64,000 nucleotides of DNA from Sinonovacula constricta. Its lineage: Eukaryota; Mollusca; Bivalvia; Cardiida; Solecurtidae. The notes under the pieces are model-generated. The model had not been told where the DNA came from. It ran no database searches and saw only the letters and a program-made list of their open reading frames with translations. The position numbers were made by a program, and so were the translations under genes. How positions within the stretch are numbered: the first letter of the stretch is position 1; the number at the start of each line of letters is the position of its first letter. This document shows, piece by piece, positions 1 to 11,592 of the stretch. The DNA is taken from NCBI GenBank assembly GCA_007844125.1, contig CM017569.1:6659964-6723963 (forward strand). Reading direction: 5' to 3'.

Positions 1-287
1 GTTTCAGACCACTTGGTCACAAAACATAGAAACATATTATTATGTGTAAATATTCTTGAATAGTACGTTGATCTGATGTCCTTAATGAACAAATTCATGA
101 TGTCTAGGTCCTTACTGTAGTGTTTTCTGTGGTGATGAGATCACTTTACTGAAGAAGCAAGTAGTTCCCTCTCTGAGCAGTGATTTGTTTCTCAACAATG
201 GATTACTGTCAAAATAAGCCTTCCTTATATTGATGTACCAAAGCTCTTAATCACATTACAGATATGAACACTGGCCTTCAAGTGCAA

Positions 288-560
288 AAGGTAAAGCATT
301 GGCTCTCGGTACGAAAGGCCCCAGGCTCGATCCTGGGCCGTGACATATCAAAATCATTTAAAAGGGAAGTGGTATTGCTTCCTTGATGATGCTCAAACAA
401 ATACATGAGTAGTTCCATAACTGGTGAGCCCAGTGTAAGGATAACATGCTTCAGTGTTCAGGGCATGATAAACAAAGTGAAGGCAGCACTATATCTGCCT
501 CTAGCTGTCTCCAAATACCTGATATACTTTTGGTGGGGATGATTAAACCAACAAACAGAT
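288..560 (+). mobile_element. SINE family 1 copy (tRNA-derived)
   Basis: A tRNA-like head with CGAAAGGCCCC and a B-box-like GGCTCGATCC, followed by body phrases AGTAGTTCCATAACTGG, GTGAAGGCAGCACTATATC and CTTTTGGTGGGGATGA. The same order is seen in reverse at 4540-4878. It resembles the tRNA-derived V-SINE-like elements of molluscs. Confidence 0.65.
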
Positions 561-580
561 GTTTTTGCGCAAGTCTAATC

Positions 581-773
581 TACTGAGTGCTCATCCTCTT
601 GCTGTGCAGGTTCAACTACTGATCAGTACAATGGATTACATGTCTTTCAGATGACCTGCGGTGGAGCATTTTGTTGCTGTTTTTATCATAGAATGACATT
701 TGTCTAGAGTCTTTCTCCACAAAGGTTGCTGAAGTTAACATAACAATTTAAAATACTGAGCAAAAAAAAAATG
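581..773. repeat. 193-bp exact direct repeat, copy 1
   Basis: From TACTGAGTGCTCATCC to GAGCAAAAAAAAAATG. I read it as identical to 1048-1240, including a run of ten A. Confidence 0.9.
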
Positions 774-1047
774 TAGCTCAATGTAGAAGTCAAATTAACA
801 CTTCTGTCAATGATGTTTATATGACAGAAAAACTATACGCCCCTAGACAATCAATCATCAGCAAACATGGCAAGGTAATTAAATCTTTGAATCGTAGTAC
901 TACAATGAAATATATCAGCTGTAGTCTACGTGTATCAAATGTTTACATGTAAAAAAGATATTTTATTATGCTATACTCTTAATTGGCCTGAAATGTTCAA
1001 TACATTTAGGAAAATAGTGTCAATGTTTTTTTATAACAAGCCTCAAC

Positions 1048-1240
1048 TACTGAGTGCTCATCCTCTTGCTGTGCAGGTTCAACTACTGATCAGTACAATG
1101 GATTACATGTCTTTCAGATGACCTGCGGTGGAGCATTTTGTTGCTGTTTTTATCATAGAATGACATTTGTCTAGAGTCTTTCTCCACAAAGGTTGCTGAA
1201 GTTAACATAACAATTTAAAATACTGAGCAAAAAAAAAATG
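1048..1240. repeat. 193-bp exact direct repeat, copy 2
   Basis: Second copy, 467 bp downstream of the first, with 274 bp of unrelated sequence between. The lack of any difference indicates a very recent duplication, gene conversion, or an assembly artefact. Short ORFs here are incidental. Confidence 0.9.
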
Positions 1241-1790
1241 ATCAGTCATAGAACTACCTTTTTTAAACAGCTTATGCTTAACCCTTTCCTGTATGTATAT
1301 AAGCCATTATACGCCTCTACAAACCATTCGCACTTATCAGCAGAATCTAAATGACTAAGAGTTTATGTGTAGACTGGTTCAGCCTTAAATTTATTAATAC
1401 AAGGTGAACATACATTTATTCAAATCCTTTTCTCTCTTTTAAAGAAAAACAACAAAGTCAGGTGAATTTTCAAAATTATAGACAAACTATGAATGAAAGG
1501 GTAAAAGATGTAGTTCTACAATTTGTTTGATCTATACATGTGTGACTTAAGTCAAAGCTTAGCATTGATAACTGCAAAATAGGTAGCAGTTTTGCAATAA
1601 TAAATGTAGGTAACAAGGTATTTTATGAATTATTCTGATGACCTCCATGTAGGGGATGTTTGCATAAAAAATCTGTTGACATTCCTAACCTGGTATGTTC
1701 TGAATTTACATCATTTGCCAAATTCTGAAGATTGCCAATTTAGCTTTAGCTGATATAGCTATATATACTCTATGTATATGTATTATTTGT

Positions 1791-2227
1791 TTAAAGGGCA
1801 TTTGTTACAACGATGTCTTGTGTACAAGTCTAAAAAAAATGACACTCTCTTCCGTTCAATTCTGCTAAGGTTTAAGATAATTACTTACATTGTGAAAAAT
1901 AGACGACTATAAATGTTCATTCTTTTCAAATATATAAACAAAAAGGATGGGAATATAGCTGAAAATAAAAGACTGTTAATGTAGATAATGTTATAAAGTG
2001 ATTTCAAAAGTGGTCAGGTAGTTCTCTTAGTTTAAAAAAACAATAAACTGTGCAGCATGCTTCAAATAGGAAATACATGAAATGACCGGTTGAGTGTTCT
2101 GCTTCACTTTTTACATAGATGTAGGGTATTAGTTAGTAAATATCATTTCACATGATCTTTTCAGGCAACAATAATTTATCTGGTGAAAGAAAAATAACTG
2201 CGTAAAACTATCGGATATCACCTTCAA
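1791..2227. mobile_element. TTAA-flanked TIR element copy A (diverged)
   Basis: It begins TTAAAGGGCA and ends TATCGGATATCACCT followed by TCAA. The interior matches copy D (CTGTGCAGCATG, AGGAAATACATG, ATTTCACA-GATCTTTTCAGG). A diverged member of the family described at 13764-14250. Confidence 0.6.
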
Positions 2228-2869
2228 AAGACAGTTCTCTATGCTATGACAAATATTTCAGCAGCCCTGGCCAAGCAAAAGGGAAGACAGTTTTTCATTG
2301 TATCATAGATAAACGATAACAATTGCTATGCCATCTCTTGTCCATTTATCCTTCAACCATGAATAACAGCTCATTTTGTTAATTACAAACTTCATGCTTA
2401 TGCACAATATATATTGCAAGATTTTAGCAGCACAGACTCTGATCAGACAGCTCCCTACAGGATCACAGTCTATACTATTGGCCTATGTGTTATTGATTTG
2501 TGGTTAGCAGGTTAAGAGTTAGTAACCACAGGCCTTCTATCACTTGTTCATTCACTCTTCACCCATGGTCACTCTTCATCCATGGTGAAGTGGTCTCTAA
2601 GTGAGAAAGGATGGTATTACTTCATAAAAACACTGAGCCTTTTAAGTGGATATTTTACAATAGTAGCCACTGTATAGTAGTAGAATCTGTTATGATTATA
2701 GTATGACTGGTTACTGTTTTAGTCTTCTATTTCTCATTTAGCACAATAGACTGCTTCATGCTTATATCATGCTTTTACAGTGAAGTCAGCAATAGCATCT
2801 GTTAAGAAAAATCAGTCTCCAAGTTGCTGCAATGTCATGTGCAAGGTGCTCAAAAGTAAAATCTGATAA

Positions 2870-2970
2870 TACATGACAATTTGAATGAATCAAATGATAT
2901 CCAGCTTTTATTGATGGAGGATGACCAAAGGCCAATGTGTTGGTAGAACCACAATCTGTGGATGAAAAGA
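2870..2970 (-). mobile_element. SINE family 2 fragment
   Basis: ATATCCAGCTTTTATTGATG, GGAGGATGACC and GGTAGAACCACAATCTGTGG match the central part of SINE family 2. Confidence 0.45.
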
Positions 2971-3188
2971 AAACAAAACAGAAATATCCCATATCTAACC
3001 TTGAAACTATTGATGTTGGACACAATATTATATGCAGTATACCTAGGGTTTAATAGCTGGCAGCGATGCAGATCATATGACGTTCTGTTTTTTCATAAAT
3101 TCTCTTGTGTTTGTGTACTGGATGTTTAATCAGCAATTTCAGCCTCACACAAAACACAAAGCAGCTAGGTAATTATATGGTATATATA

Positions 3189-4110
3189 CAGTAAAACCTC
3201 TCGAAGCGACACCTCTATGCAGTGGTTACCTCTAAGCAGCGGCAGTTAAATTTCCCCCAGTAGTTTTCAGCGCATTTTAACCTCTAAGCAGCAACTTCTC
3301 CGCGAAGCGGTAAGCGGCCGCGTAATTCTCTTTCCTGAGGCTAGTTTAACCTCTGCGTAGCAACACCGGTGCAGCCATTTTTAGATCAGTCTGTCGCGTA
3401 CACCAAAAATGTTACGCGGTCGGCTAATCATTGCTTGTACCCTGTTAAGAAAGTGTTTATTGAAATCAAGTTACAGTTGGACGCGAAACCAGCTGCATGC
3501 TACAAACATGCCGTTGTAGATCTAGGGTATTGCGGGAACGTGTGAAAGAAGTGTCAACTATTGATGCTCTTAACAGTAGGTTTGTTTTCTTTAATTGATC
3601 GGAAGATTAAAAGATATCACTGTATTGATTGCTTACTTAAAAGATGTTTACGTTAGTGCTAAATGCAAACTGTCATTGTTTTAGGATGTTGCACTATAAA
3701 TTCAACGACTAAATGGTGCAAAACAACTAAATAATGCTGAACTTACATATACAGTATGAGTGTACATGTACATACGTTTACAAGTTTTTTCTATGTTCAA
3801 CAGCTTGCTTTTTCATCATGTACATACATTTTTAAGTTTTTTGTGTTATACAACTTGATTTTTCATCATCAATAAATTATTTAAAAAATCATCTTCTGTT
3901 ATCTCTTATAACAATATATTGCATTTTCATTACCAAAGCAAAATTAATTAAAACATATACTTATGAAAATCTAATATCAGTACAAAACTATTTTAAAAAA
4001 AACAAAAACACATTTTTTCTCGTCTTATTGAAACCTCTGAGCAGCAACACCTCTGAGCAGCAACACTTTTTCATGCCTACGCCAGATGTTGCTGTGGAGA
4101 GGTTTTACTG
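3189..4110. mobile_element. TA-flanked TIR element, pogo/Tigger-like, non-autonomous
   Basis: The left end CAGTAAAACCTCTCGAAGCG and the right end (reverse complement) CAGTAAAACCTCTCCACAGC form terminal inverted repeats, each flanked by TA (3187-3188 and 4111-4112), the Tc1/mariner/pogo target site. CAGTNAAACCTC-type ends are known from the pogo/Tigger group. Both ends carry internal subrepeats of the phrase CCTCTRAGCAGCAAC. The 922-bp body holds no intact transposase frame. Confidence 0.75.
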
Positions 4111-4539
4111 TATACATAAAATCATTTAACACATACCGGCACCCTTATAACACCTACTGATGTCATTAAAAAGACTAACAGAGGCAGGCTATATTAAGAG
4201 CAGGATTTAAATCCAGTCATTTCAAATTAAGTTTAAACACAAAACAGGTTCATATTTATATAATTATACATTTAACTGCAGCTCCCCCTTACAAAAAAGC
4301 ATGCTCCCACAGGGCAATGGGGATAGGTAGTGTTTGTTATATGCCATGCTCGATCAGCCATCACACACATACCCTTTGACAAGCCATCAATACTGCTGAC
4401 AAAACATAATATATGGGATATAAAATCTCACTCAACCTGTTGGGAATGTAAATATTTTGTTATTGCTTATTTACATCGCATATATCCATTAAAGTTCTTT
4501 ACTTGTTTAGTGTCCACCTATCAAACAGGTTTGTTGCTA

Positions 4540-4878
4540 CATGACTCAGACTGGGGTGTTTGTTTATTGGGTTCATCGTCCCACCAACAGTATTTCAGTT
4601 ATCTGGAGACGGTGTCCACTTGAAGCAGATATAGTACTGCCTTCACTATGTATAGCATGCCGTGAACACCTGGCATGATACCATACCCAGTCACATTATC
4701 CTGACACCGGGCCAACCAGTCGTGGAACTACCCTTATATTTGCTTGAGCGTTAGCAAGCAAGCTATACCGCTATACCACTACCATTTTTAACGACTTTGG
4801 TATGTCGCGGCCCGGGATCGAACTCGGGGCCTCCCGTACCTGGAGCCAATGCTCTACCGAATGCGCTACCAGGTCTGG
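4540..4878 (-). mobile_element. SINE family 1 copy, near full length
   Basis: Read on the minus strand: CCTGGTAGCGCATTCGGTAG (A box region), then GAGTTCGATCCCGGGCC (B box), then a 260-bp body with GGCAGTACTATATCTGC, GTGGACACCGTCTCCAG and ATACTGTTGGTGGGACGATG. This is the best-preserved copy in the window. The tRNA-like part lacks a full cloverleaf with mature ends, so it is not a tRNA gene. Confidence 0.8.
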
Positions 4879-5034
4879 TCAGACTGGGTTGTAATTTATA
4901 ACATGAAGGGTACATACAAAAAGAATGTAGGGATTTTTATTTTAAAGAAATGTCTATTATAAGTATAGAAACTGGCTAGATAAAGCAGTACTCTAAATAT
5001 TTGATAAATATGATAAACGGCAAAAAAGAAGACA

Positions 5035-5170
5035 ATGATAACTATGATGATTATGATGATGATGGCAATGATGATGATATGGTTGGTAGTGGTGGTGGTA
5101 GCGCTAGTGGTGACGATGATGATAATGATGACGATGACTGTAACGATAATGATGGTGATGATGATAGAAA
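5035..5170 (+). repeat. (GAT/GAC)n microsatellite
   Basis: Imperfect GAT-type trinucleotide tract with a GGT-rich middle. The three overlapping long frames here, on both strands, are low-complexity translations. Confidence 0.9.
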
Positions 5171-5426
5171 CAATACTAAGAGAAGGAGGAATAAGGAAAA
5201 TTATGATCACAATGATGTTTGTTTATTGAGTTTATTGTGCTACTAACAGTATTTCAGTTATCTGGAGATGGTGTCCACTTGAAACAAATGAAGTGCTGCC
5301 TTCACTGTGTTAAGCATGCCATGAACATCTGGCATGATACCACACCCAGACACATCATCCTTACACTGGGTCAACCAGCCATGGAACTACCTTTATAAAT
5401 AAGCATTAGCAAGGGAGCTTAAAAAG

Positions 5427-5571
5427 ATCTGACATGAATTGTCATACAATACAAACATTTACTAAATGAGTTCAGAAAAAAAAATAGTACGCTAGCCTAT
5501 GGTGAGCTCACCATCATTTTTCCTAGATGAGTTTTACAAATGTTTGTATTAAATGACAACAAGTGTCAGAT
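5427..5571. mobile_element. 145-bp foldback MITE inserted in a SINE
   Basis: The left arm ATCTGACATGAATTGTCATA and the reverse complement of the right arm ATCTGACACTTGTTGTCATT match imperfectly over about 45 bases, continuing with AATACAAACATTT in both. The loop is short, so the whole unit could fold as one hairpin. It lies between two halves of a minus-strand SINE (5218-5425 and 5778-5876). Confidence 0.65.
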
Positions 5572-5665
5572 TCTTCTAACCTCAAGATTTCATTGCCAAT
5601 AAAAGATTTTATAAAATTTCAACAACAATACTTAGTGAAATAGTGGTAGGAGATGATCTGCGTTA

Positions 5666-5688
5666 TGATGACGTCAATGACGTCATCA
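5666..5688. promoter_or_regulatory. Perfect 23-bp palindrome holding two CRE sites
   Basis: Centred on one base, with TGACGTCA present twice: TGACGTCAATGACGTCA. TGACGTCA is the full cAMP-response element bound by CREB/ATF. Binding is inference only. Confidence 0.6.
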
Positions 5689-5700
5689 ATCAAAAAGCAG

Positions 5701-5718
5701 TATTACACTAGTGTAATA
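5701..5718. repeat. Perfect 18-bp palindrome
   Basis: TATTACACTAGTGTAATA equals its own reverse complement and lies 12 bp after the CRE palindrome. Confidence 0.8.
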
Positions 5719-8339
5719 GAACAAAATATGTAATGGGTGTACTGAATGGAAAACAAGGGGAATCAAGTGATAAATTCCACTACCATTTCTAACAACTTTG
5801 TTATGTTGTGGACTGGGATGGAACCTGGGGCCTCCCATACCTTAAGCTGACGCTCTACCAATTACACTACCAGGTGATTAAAATGAAAATCATGATTATG
5901 AATGTTTTTCAAATGTGTTGGGGTTTTTTCATTTGATGCCACAATCTTGAAAGTTTACCTTTCAAATTATCCTAATTTTAAATCTATTTTAAATTCTGTC
6001 AATGTAAAGCTGAAGCTACATGAAACATTATATATAAGCATTTTCACTACATGTCATATAATTATACCTCCAACTTTATAAAAACATTCAAGTGTTGTAT
6101 AGGAGAAGATTGTTTATAAACATGCAGTGAAGTCTACCCTACACTACCTGCTAAACTAGTATAGACACACGGTAAATGTGAAGGCTAAGCACAATAAACA
6201 TTGGTCTTATTTTTCATTTTCTTGTATGAATCATGTTGCTAAACACAAGCTAAACCAAACAACAGTCTGTTGCTATGGTGAAGTTAGATTTGAGTACTCC
6301 CCTTGAGAAGCTTTAATAAAGAATGACCCTAAGTACCCTCATACACTGTATGACCTTGACCTTAAGGGTTGCAACTGTATATGTTATAGCCTCTAAGTGT
6401 ATTGTTTGTTTTATCAGATGGGCACAATTATAATCAAAATAGCAACATTTATGGGGGGGACTTAGAAAAGTATAAAAAATAAATGATTTTAGCAAGCATT
6501 TATCAATGTTGGTAGCTCTGGTGACAAAACATCATTAAAATTCACACACACACACACCTAATCAGAAATCCTGGATCTGCCACTGACTGGTCAGCTGAAA
6601 GATCTCCCATTAAAAGTTATCCCCAGAATAGAGAACATATGTTTGTAGAGGCCTAAAGGCTGTATGACTGCTATATGCTGGGGACAGAAAAAGACCAAAT
6701 GTGCAGTTTCTGATTAGATGGCTTTCAGAGAGATTGTAGAGGTGTATCACCTGAAGAAGCCAACTGCATGCTAACATGAAATGCCTATTAATGCAAATAA
6801 TTATTTTCATGAAAATGATTCATCGTAGATCATGGTGGAATGTTCATGGCATTATTGATTTCTGTTTATTGCCTCTGTAAGGACCATGAAAGGCTTGTAT
6901 GTAGTTTTCCCTTAATAGCTTACTATTTTAATAGAAATTACTATTCATTATGTGGTATAAAATTTACATACAATAATTATAGGTGGGAAGGACAGGAGAA
7001 TGCATGGTTTTAGGTAAAACACAGAGCATAAGTTGTTACTATTTTTATATTCTACATTATTTATGGCTGATTAACGAATGATATAAGTTATTATAGAGAT
7101 TAATTTCATACTTTCTCTTGCCAATAGAAAAAAAAGTTTCCTTCCAAAAGAAACTTAAACAAACCGTGTAGGCATATGGTAATTATTAGTCAGGAAAATT
7201 TCCTCAAAATCCTACCAAAAAAAGCTGAAAAATAGAGCAGATAGATATTGTCTAACAATGACTTGACAAACTGACCTGACGAACCAGCCAACATAACTCA
7301 AATACAGTTACCATATACAAACTTGGGATACAATAAATTGCTAATGAGAGCAATATTTTAGAGGCATCTCAAAAGCCTTATATAAGTGACCCCCCCCCCC
7401 CATTTATTGCCCCACCCAGCATGTGAGGGCATCTGTTTTCTGATAAGCCAGGCTGCCACAGTCTGTAACGATGTGTCTGTCACACAGGTATTGTTCAAGA
7501 TCCAAGTGTATGTATGCTATATCTGGGGGTTGAACATAGTCATTCACAGTTTGTAAAGGAAACAGTTGTGAATATACCAATTACGCAATCTAATATCTAT
7601 ATATATATATATAAATCTTTATTTGTTTTCTTTCTTACTTTGTTGGTTGATTTTGTTATTTCTTATACATTTTGTTATTTCTTTCATTCTCTTAGTTCTC
7701 ATATATATTTAAAGTTATATTTTATTTTGATTTGTAAAATGTAACGAAACGTTTCTAACAAAAGCAATTTAAAAAGTCATTCATTGTCAGAATAATGTCA
7801 TTCAGAGTCATTTAGAATACTAAAACTTGCATCTCTCATGTATTTTCAAAATTAAATATTTAGCTATGAAATAAATACATAATCTTGCATACAAAATTGA
7901 CACCTAGTAATTAATGCAATAAAAAAATTGTAAGGGATCATATAGTAAACAACCCACATTATCACTAACAATAATGTTTGTGGCTTTGTGTAAAACTAGC
8001 CTACTGTCTCACATCCATACTAGCAGGTAATTTAGTTTTGCATTAACCCATCAGAGGTATTACTGTGACAGATTAGTACTATGTTGGCTAAAGTACTATG
8101 TTGGCTAAAGACTCCCTGCAGTGATGACCAGCAATTAGCAAGTCTGGTCATAGCATGTGGGGGCCTGGCTCAGTGGGATACCACATTCCTTTCGAGATGC
8201 CTTTAAGCTCTAAAGAATTCATTCTTCCTCTGTAAGCAATTTTCATAAGCCTAGATAGGTTCAGACTTAAAGCTAAATATGTATCATGCTTACATCCATA
8301 CTTTATTCATTAGGCCTTTTATCACTCTGTCCTGTCAAC

Positions 8340-8396
8340 AGTCAATACTATGCAAGAACCACTCCCAGTCCTTGAGTAGCACACTTACTCATTGAC
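8340..8396 (-). pseudogene. Possible decayed duplicate of ferlin exon 3
   Basis: On the minus strand GTGCTACTCAAGGACTGGGA corresponds to GTGATACTCAAGGACTGGGA of exon 3 (V-L-L-K-D-W-E versus V-I-L-K-D-W-E), and TCAATGA before it matches GCAATGA of the exon. The identical core is 17-18 bases with weaker similarity on both sides, but no intact splice sites or full frame. It lies about 3.1 kb downstream of the real exon. Chance similarity is possible but not likely. Confidence 0.35.
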
Positions 8397-9045
8397 AATT
8401 CTGGATTATCTGCATATCTCCATGCACAGGTAATGATCCTACTCATAAAGTCGAAGCAGCAGAAAGTGTAGATCCTGCATATACAAATTTTATCTAAGCT
8501 AGACTAATTATTGCTAAAAGTTAACCAATGGTTTCTAAATCCCATATAAAATCCAACTCAGTGGCAATTTGAACAAGTAACCACACTATTTTGGCTTGGT
8601 TGAGAATTAAAGGTTTAGGCTGAGCTTCTTTCACTTAATATCACCAGGTAAAGTGCATGGTGTGTTATGCTACACCTTCAGGTCATGGCTAGGCTTAGGA
8701 AACCTACCCCCACACATACCAACACATGTATCTGACCAGACAAGTGGGTGAGCCTTGCAGGCAGGAACAAAGAGGATCAATTTCTGATAACAAGATGCTT
8801 GTGAGGTAGGCAAGTCATTGTCTGTCATTATCAGAATACATCTGATTGATTGGAGTGCCTGTCAGGAGTTCTGGTAGCAAAATATTGAAGGCATTCATAG
8901 TTCACACAACTACATGGACAAGATTTTATTTTTTTTCTCTTTCTGTAAGAATTGTAAAATTGCAAATTGTCATCTATTACATCTAAGATAGAGTGAAAAG
9001 TGTGTTTGATCAATATTTTTTGCTGTTTTTCGTTTGTTTTTGAAG

Positions 9046-9235
9046 TACATTGCAGCGACCAGTTATGTTCATAATAGCAGCATCCAGCTTTTTGGTGGAG
9101 GAAGACCCAGACAAATGTCTGGGTAGAACCACTGGCGCACCACAAGTGTTCTGGAAGACCTTCCCACATTAAGTCCTTCACCTCAAACGGGACTCAAACC
9201 CACATGGTGAGAGGCTAAGCAGTCAGATGTATGAG
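9046..9235 (-). mobile_element. SINE family 2 copy
   Basis: TTTTTGGTGGAGGAAGACCC, GGGTAGAACCACTGGCGCAC and CGGGACTCAAACCCACATGG (B-box reverse) occur in the family order. The 116-codon frame across this region (8831-9181) is an artefact of the SINE. Confidence 0.7.
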
Positions 9236-10969
9236 GAGTTGACACTGAATAAGTTTTCAGTTGTTATGAGAATAGTGCTGCAGTGAGTATGAGAGTAGAT
9301 CTACTCAGATATGTACAAATGCTATCAGAAAACTGGGTACAAATATTTGCCATTGCAAAAATCATTGAATCTCGATCTTTTATGAAAACATGTCCATCAA
9401 GTAATTATTTACAAAATGTAAATGAAAAATGTAAAATAAATGAAAAATAGCAATATAACAGTCCTAGTGTTAGTTACTGGCATCATTTATTCATCTGTAA
9501 ACATGGCAGAGCCTGTAGACTACAAAAAATCACCAGCTAAATACACATGTATGGAATGTATGGAAATACTTCGGTATTTCAATTAAAAATGACAAAAGTA
9601 CTATATTTAAAACATGCTGCGCAGATGTGGGTAATACTGGTAGGACAACAAATGTGGGCTTTCATGTTTGTGACAAGATCCTTATAGAATTCTGTATTTC
9701 TTGAATTATAATTATCTTAATTTCTCAACATTATAGTTCTGTTCATTATATGGCTCTTTAATCATTTCAGCTAGTGATTTGTGGTTCGATCTGTAAATTG
9801 TTTGTCCTAAATCGTGGATCGGATCATACCACCACGTGCCCGATGATCCACAGCCCTACAAGAGAAGGTGTAGCAATGAAGCTGTCTCAATTGTAATAGA
9901 ATGCCATCATCATGTAGCATGGGTAAATGCTATCAATTTATTCATAGTGTGACACATCACCCTATAAATCTGGGCGTTAGTTAAAACATATAGGTAAACA
10001 CCAGGCAGGCACAAAACCAGTTAATGATGTTAATGTTGTTGCTACTGCATTAAGTTGGCTGAAGCAGAAATCTTTAACCAAATACACTACAGGAATCCAA
10101 TCCAACCCAAGAAGGATGCTTTGGGCTCAGGAGCTCTCACCCCTCAATGACAGATATATAAACAGATTTGTCTGGGGAGAGCCAGCTTTGTTACTCTACT
10201 CAAGGTTGCAGGCTACTTACCCTTAGCTTGCCAAATTCTGAATCAACCTTCCTTCAACTTCAAGCCAAGGTACCTTAACATATATCTAGAGACTCAGAAG
10301 CATAATCTGCTAAACAGTGTAGATCCCAGTCTAAAAGCTTCCTCAGAGAGCGGGCTGTTCTGTATGTACACTATTTTTCATTTCTTTATCAATAAATGCT
10401 TAGAAGGTAATATGAACAATTATGTTAAGCTGACGTTTCAGTATAAAACAAGTTATCTCACATGGCTGCTCATAAAGGTTTGATCTGACAAGAATTGATC
10501 ACACATACTTTCCCAGACATAAAAACATTACAAGAATGTTTTTGTTTTTATACTAAAGCAACAATGGGCATAATTACTAATCTTAATTTATCCATTTATA
10601 TGCTAATTATCCTAACAATATATATTCTATGACAATTACTGCTATCATTTTTCCAGACTGACATTTCTCACACTACGTGGGTGAGAAACCAATGTTTTCG
10701 GAAGAGTATTTCTATATTTTAGATGCAGTTATTTGTTTTTAATTTATTTGTTTTAGTAATGTAGAAGCAAGTTCTTTAAATGTGTATTAAAGTGACCAGA
10801 TAGAACCAGTACCTAAATGGCAACTATCTGATGTAATGTTAATGTAAACAGAAGATCTGACATGTGCATATTTATTGACTACTGAAAACATTGAGGAAGT
10901 TGGCTTTCATGATATTAAATGAGGCTCTGCTGAGTTCAGCATTGTTTCATCGAATTATTTGTTTTTAGG

Positions 10970-11152
10970 ATTTATTGTCCCATCAACAGTATTTCAGTTT
11001 TCTGGAGATAGTGTCCACTTGAAGCAGATATAGTGTTGCCTTCACTGTGTATTGCATGCCATGAACTACCTAGCATCATTTATCCTAACACCTGGCCCAC
11101 TAGTTGTGAACATACCCTTATGTTTGCTTGAACTTTAACAAGGGAGCTTTTG
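10970..11152 (-). mobile_element. SINE family 1 copy, 5'-truncated
   Basis: It contains the 3' body (CAACAGTATTTCAGTTTTCT, AAGCAGATATAGTGTTGCC) through TTGCTTGAACTTTAACAAGG but lacks the tRNA-like head, as expected for 5'-truncated reverse transcription. Confidence 0.65.
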
Positions 11153-11500
11153 CCATTTTATAATGTGCTTTTCAAACAGTAATATTAGTAACTAAATTTT
11201 GAAGTTCCTACTAGTAAATTCTGCTAAGCCAAGCTCTTCTTGTTTTTTCGCAAGATTTTGTTTTTTGCATTTCATTGGAACAATTCCTATTGTTTATTAA
11301 GTTGGTTATACTTCTTACAAGATGTATTAACACTTCTTATGCTTCATACATTTGTCACTTAAAATTGATGTTGGTGAAAAGATTTTGCTCTTTTTCTTTC
11401 CATTTTTTCTCCATATCATCAGAATATTAAAAGTTAAGTTAATTGATGGTAAATTTTTGAGAATTTTGACATTTATTTACATTTTATGTGTAAATCTTAC

Positions 11501-11592
11501 CTATTTCTGCCAACCCGCTCCCAGTCCTTGAGTATCACCTCCAACGTGTCATTGCCAGCAATGGGGACGCCTCCCAGGTCAAACTCCAATGT
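11501..11592 (-). CDS. Ferlin-family protein, coding exon 3 (C2A continued)
   Basis: A 92-bp exon with acceptor TTACTTCCAG and donor AATAG|GTAAGA. It starts in phase 0, exactly as exon 2 ends, and encodes 30 residues plus two bases: TLEFDLGGVPIAGNDTLEVI, then LKDWERVGRNR with the last Arg split. Joined to exon 2, the N-P-K-W-N-E/T-L-E-F-D-L junction reproduces the ferlin C2A core, followed by the -KD-E--G-N- stretch that ferlins share after it. The remaining C2A strands and the rest of a protein that usually has about 2000 residues should lie past position 1. I found no further ferlin exon between 1 and 11500. The exon is too short to show as a long open frame. Confidence 0.87.

Larger units (their letters stand above)
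5218..5876 (-). mobile_element. SINE family 1 copy split by insertion
   Basis: The SINE 3' part (5218-5425) has CAGTATTTCAGTTATCTGGA and the tRNA-like head (5778-5876) has TGGGGCCTCCCATACC. The intervening about 350 bp contains the foldback MITE and two perfect palindromes. Confidence 0.65.
1..11500 (-). other. Ferlin intron 3 (partial), extends beyond window
   Basis: Downstream of the exon 3 donor no further ferlin exon is recognisable, so this stretch is read as intron continuing past position 1. Repeats in it are listed separately. I see nothing supportable in about 5880-8340, 8400-9040 and 9240-10970 apart from a C10 run near 7390, a short (AC)n at 6543-6557 and a 17-bp tandem duplication near 8080-8110. 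Confidence 0.6.

Noticed and set aside
4797..4878. Possible tRNA gene on the minus strand
   Set aside because: A- and B-box-like sequences are present, but no full cloverleaf with paired acceptor stem; it continues into a SINE body found elsewhere in the window.
4896..5246. Asp-rich and Ile/Thr-rich ORFs
   Set aside because: Low-complexity translations of a GAT trinucleotide microsatellite on both strands.
8831..9181. 116-codon ORF on the minus strand
   Set aside because: About half of it is a SINE family 2 copy; no domain and no splice support.
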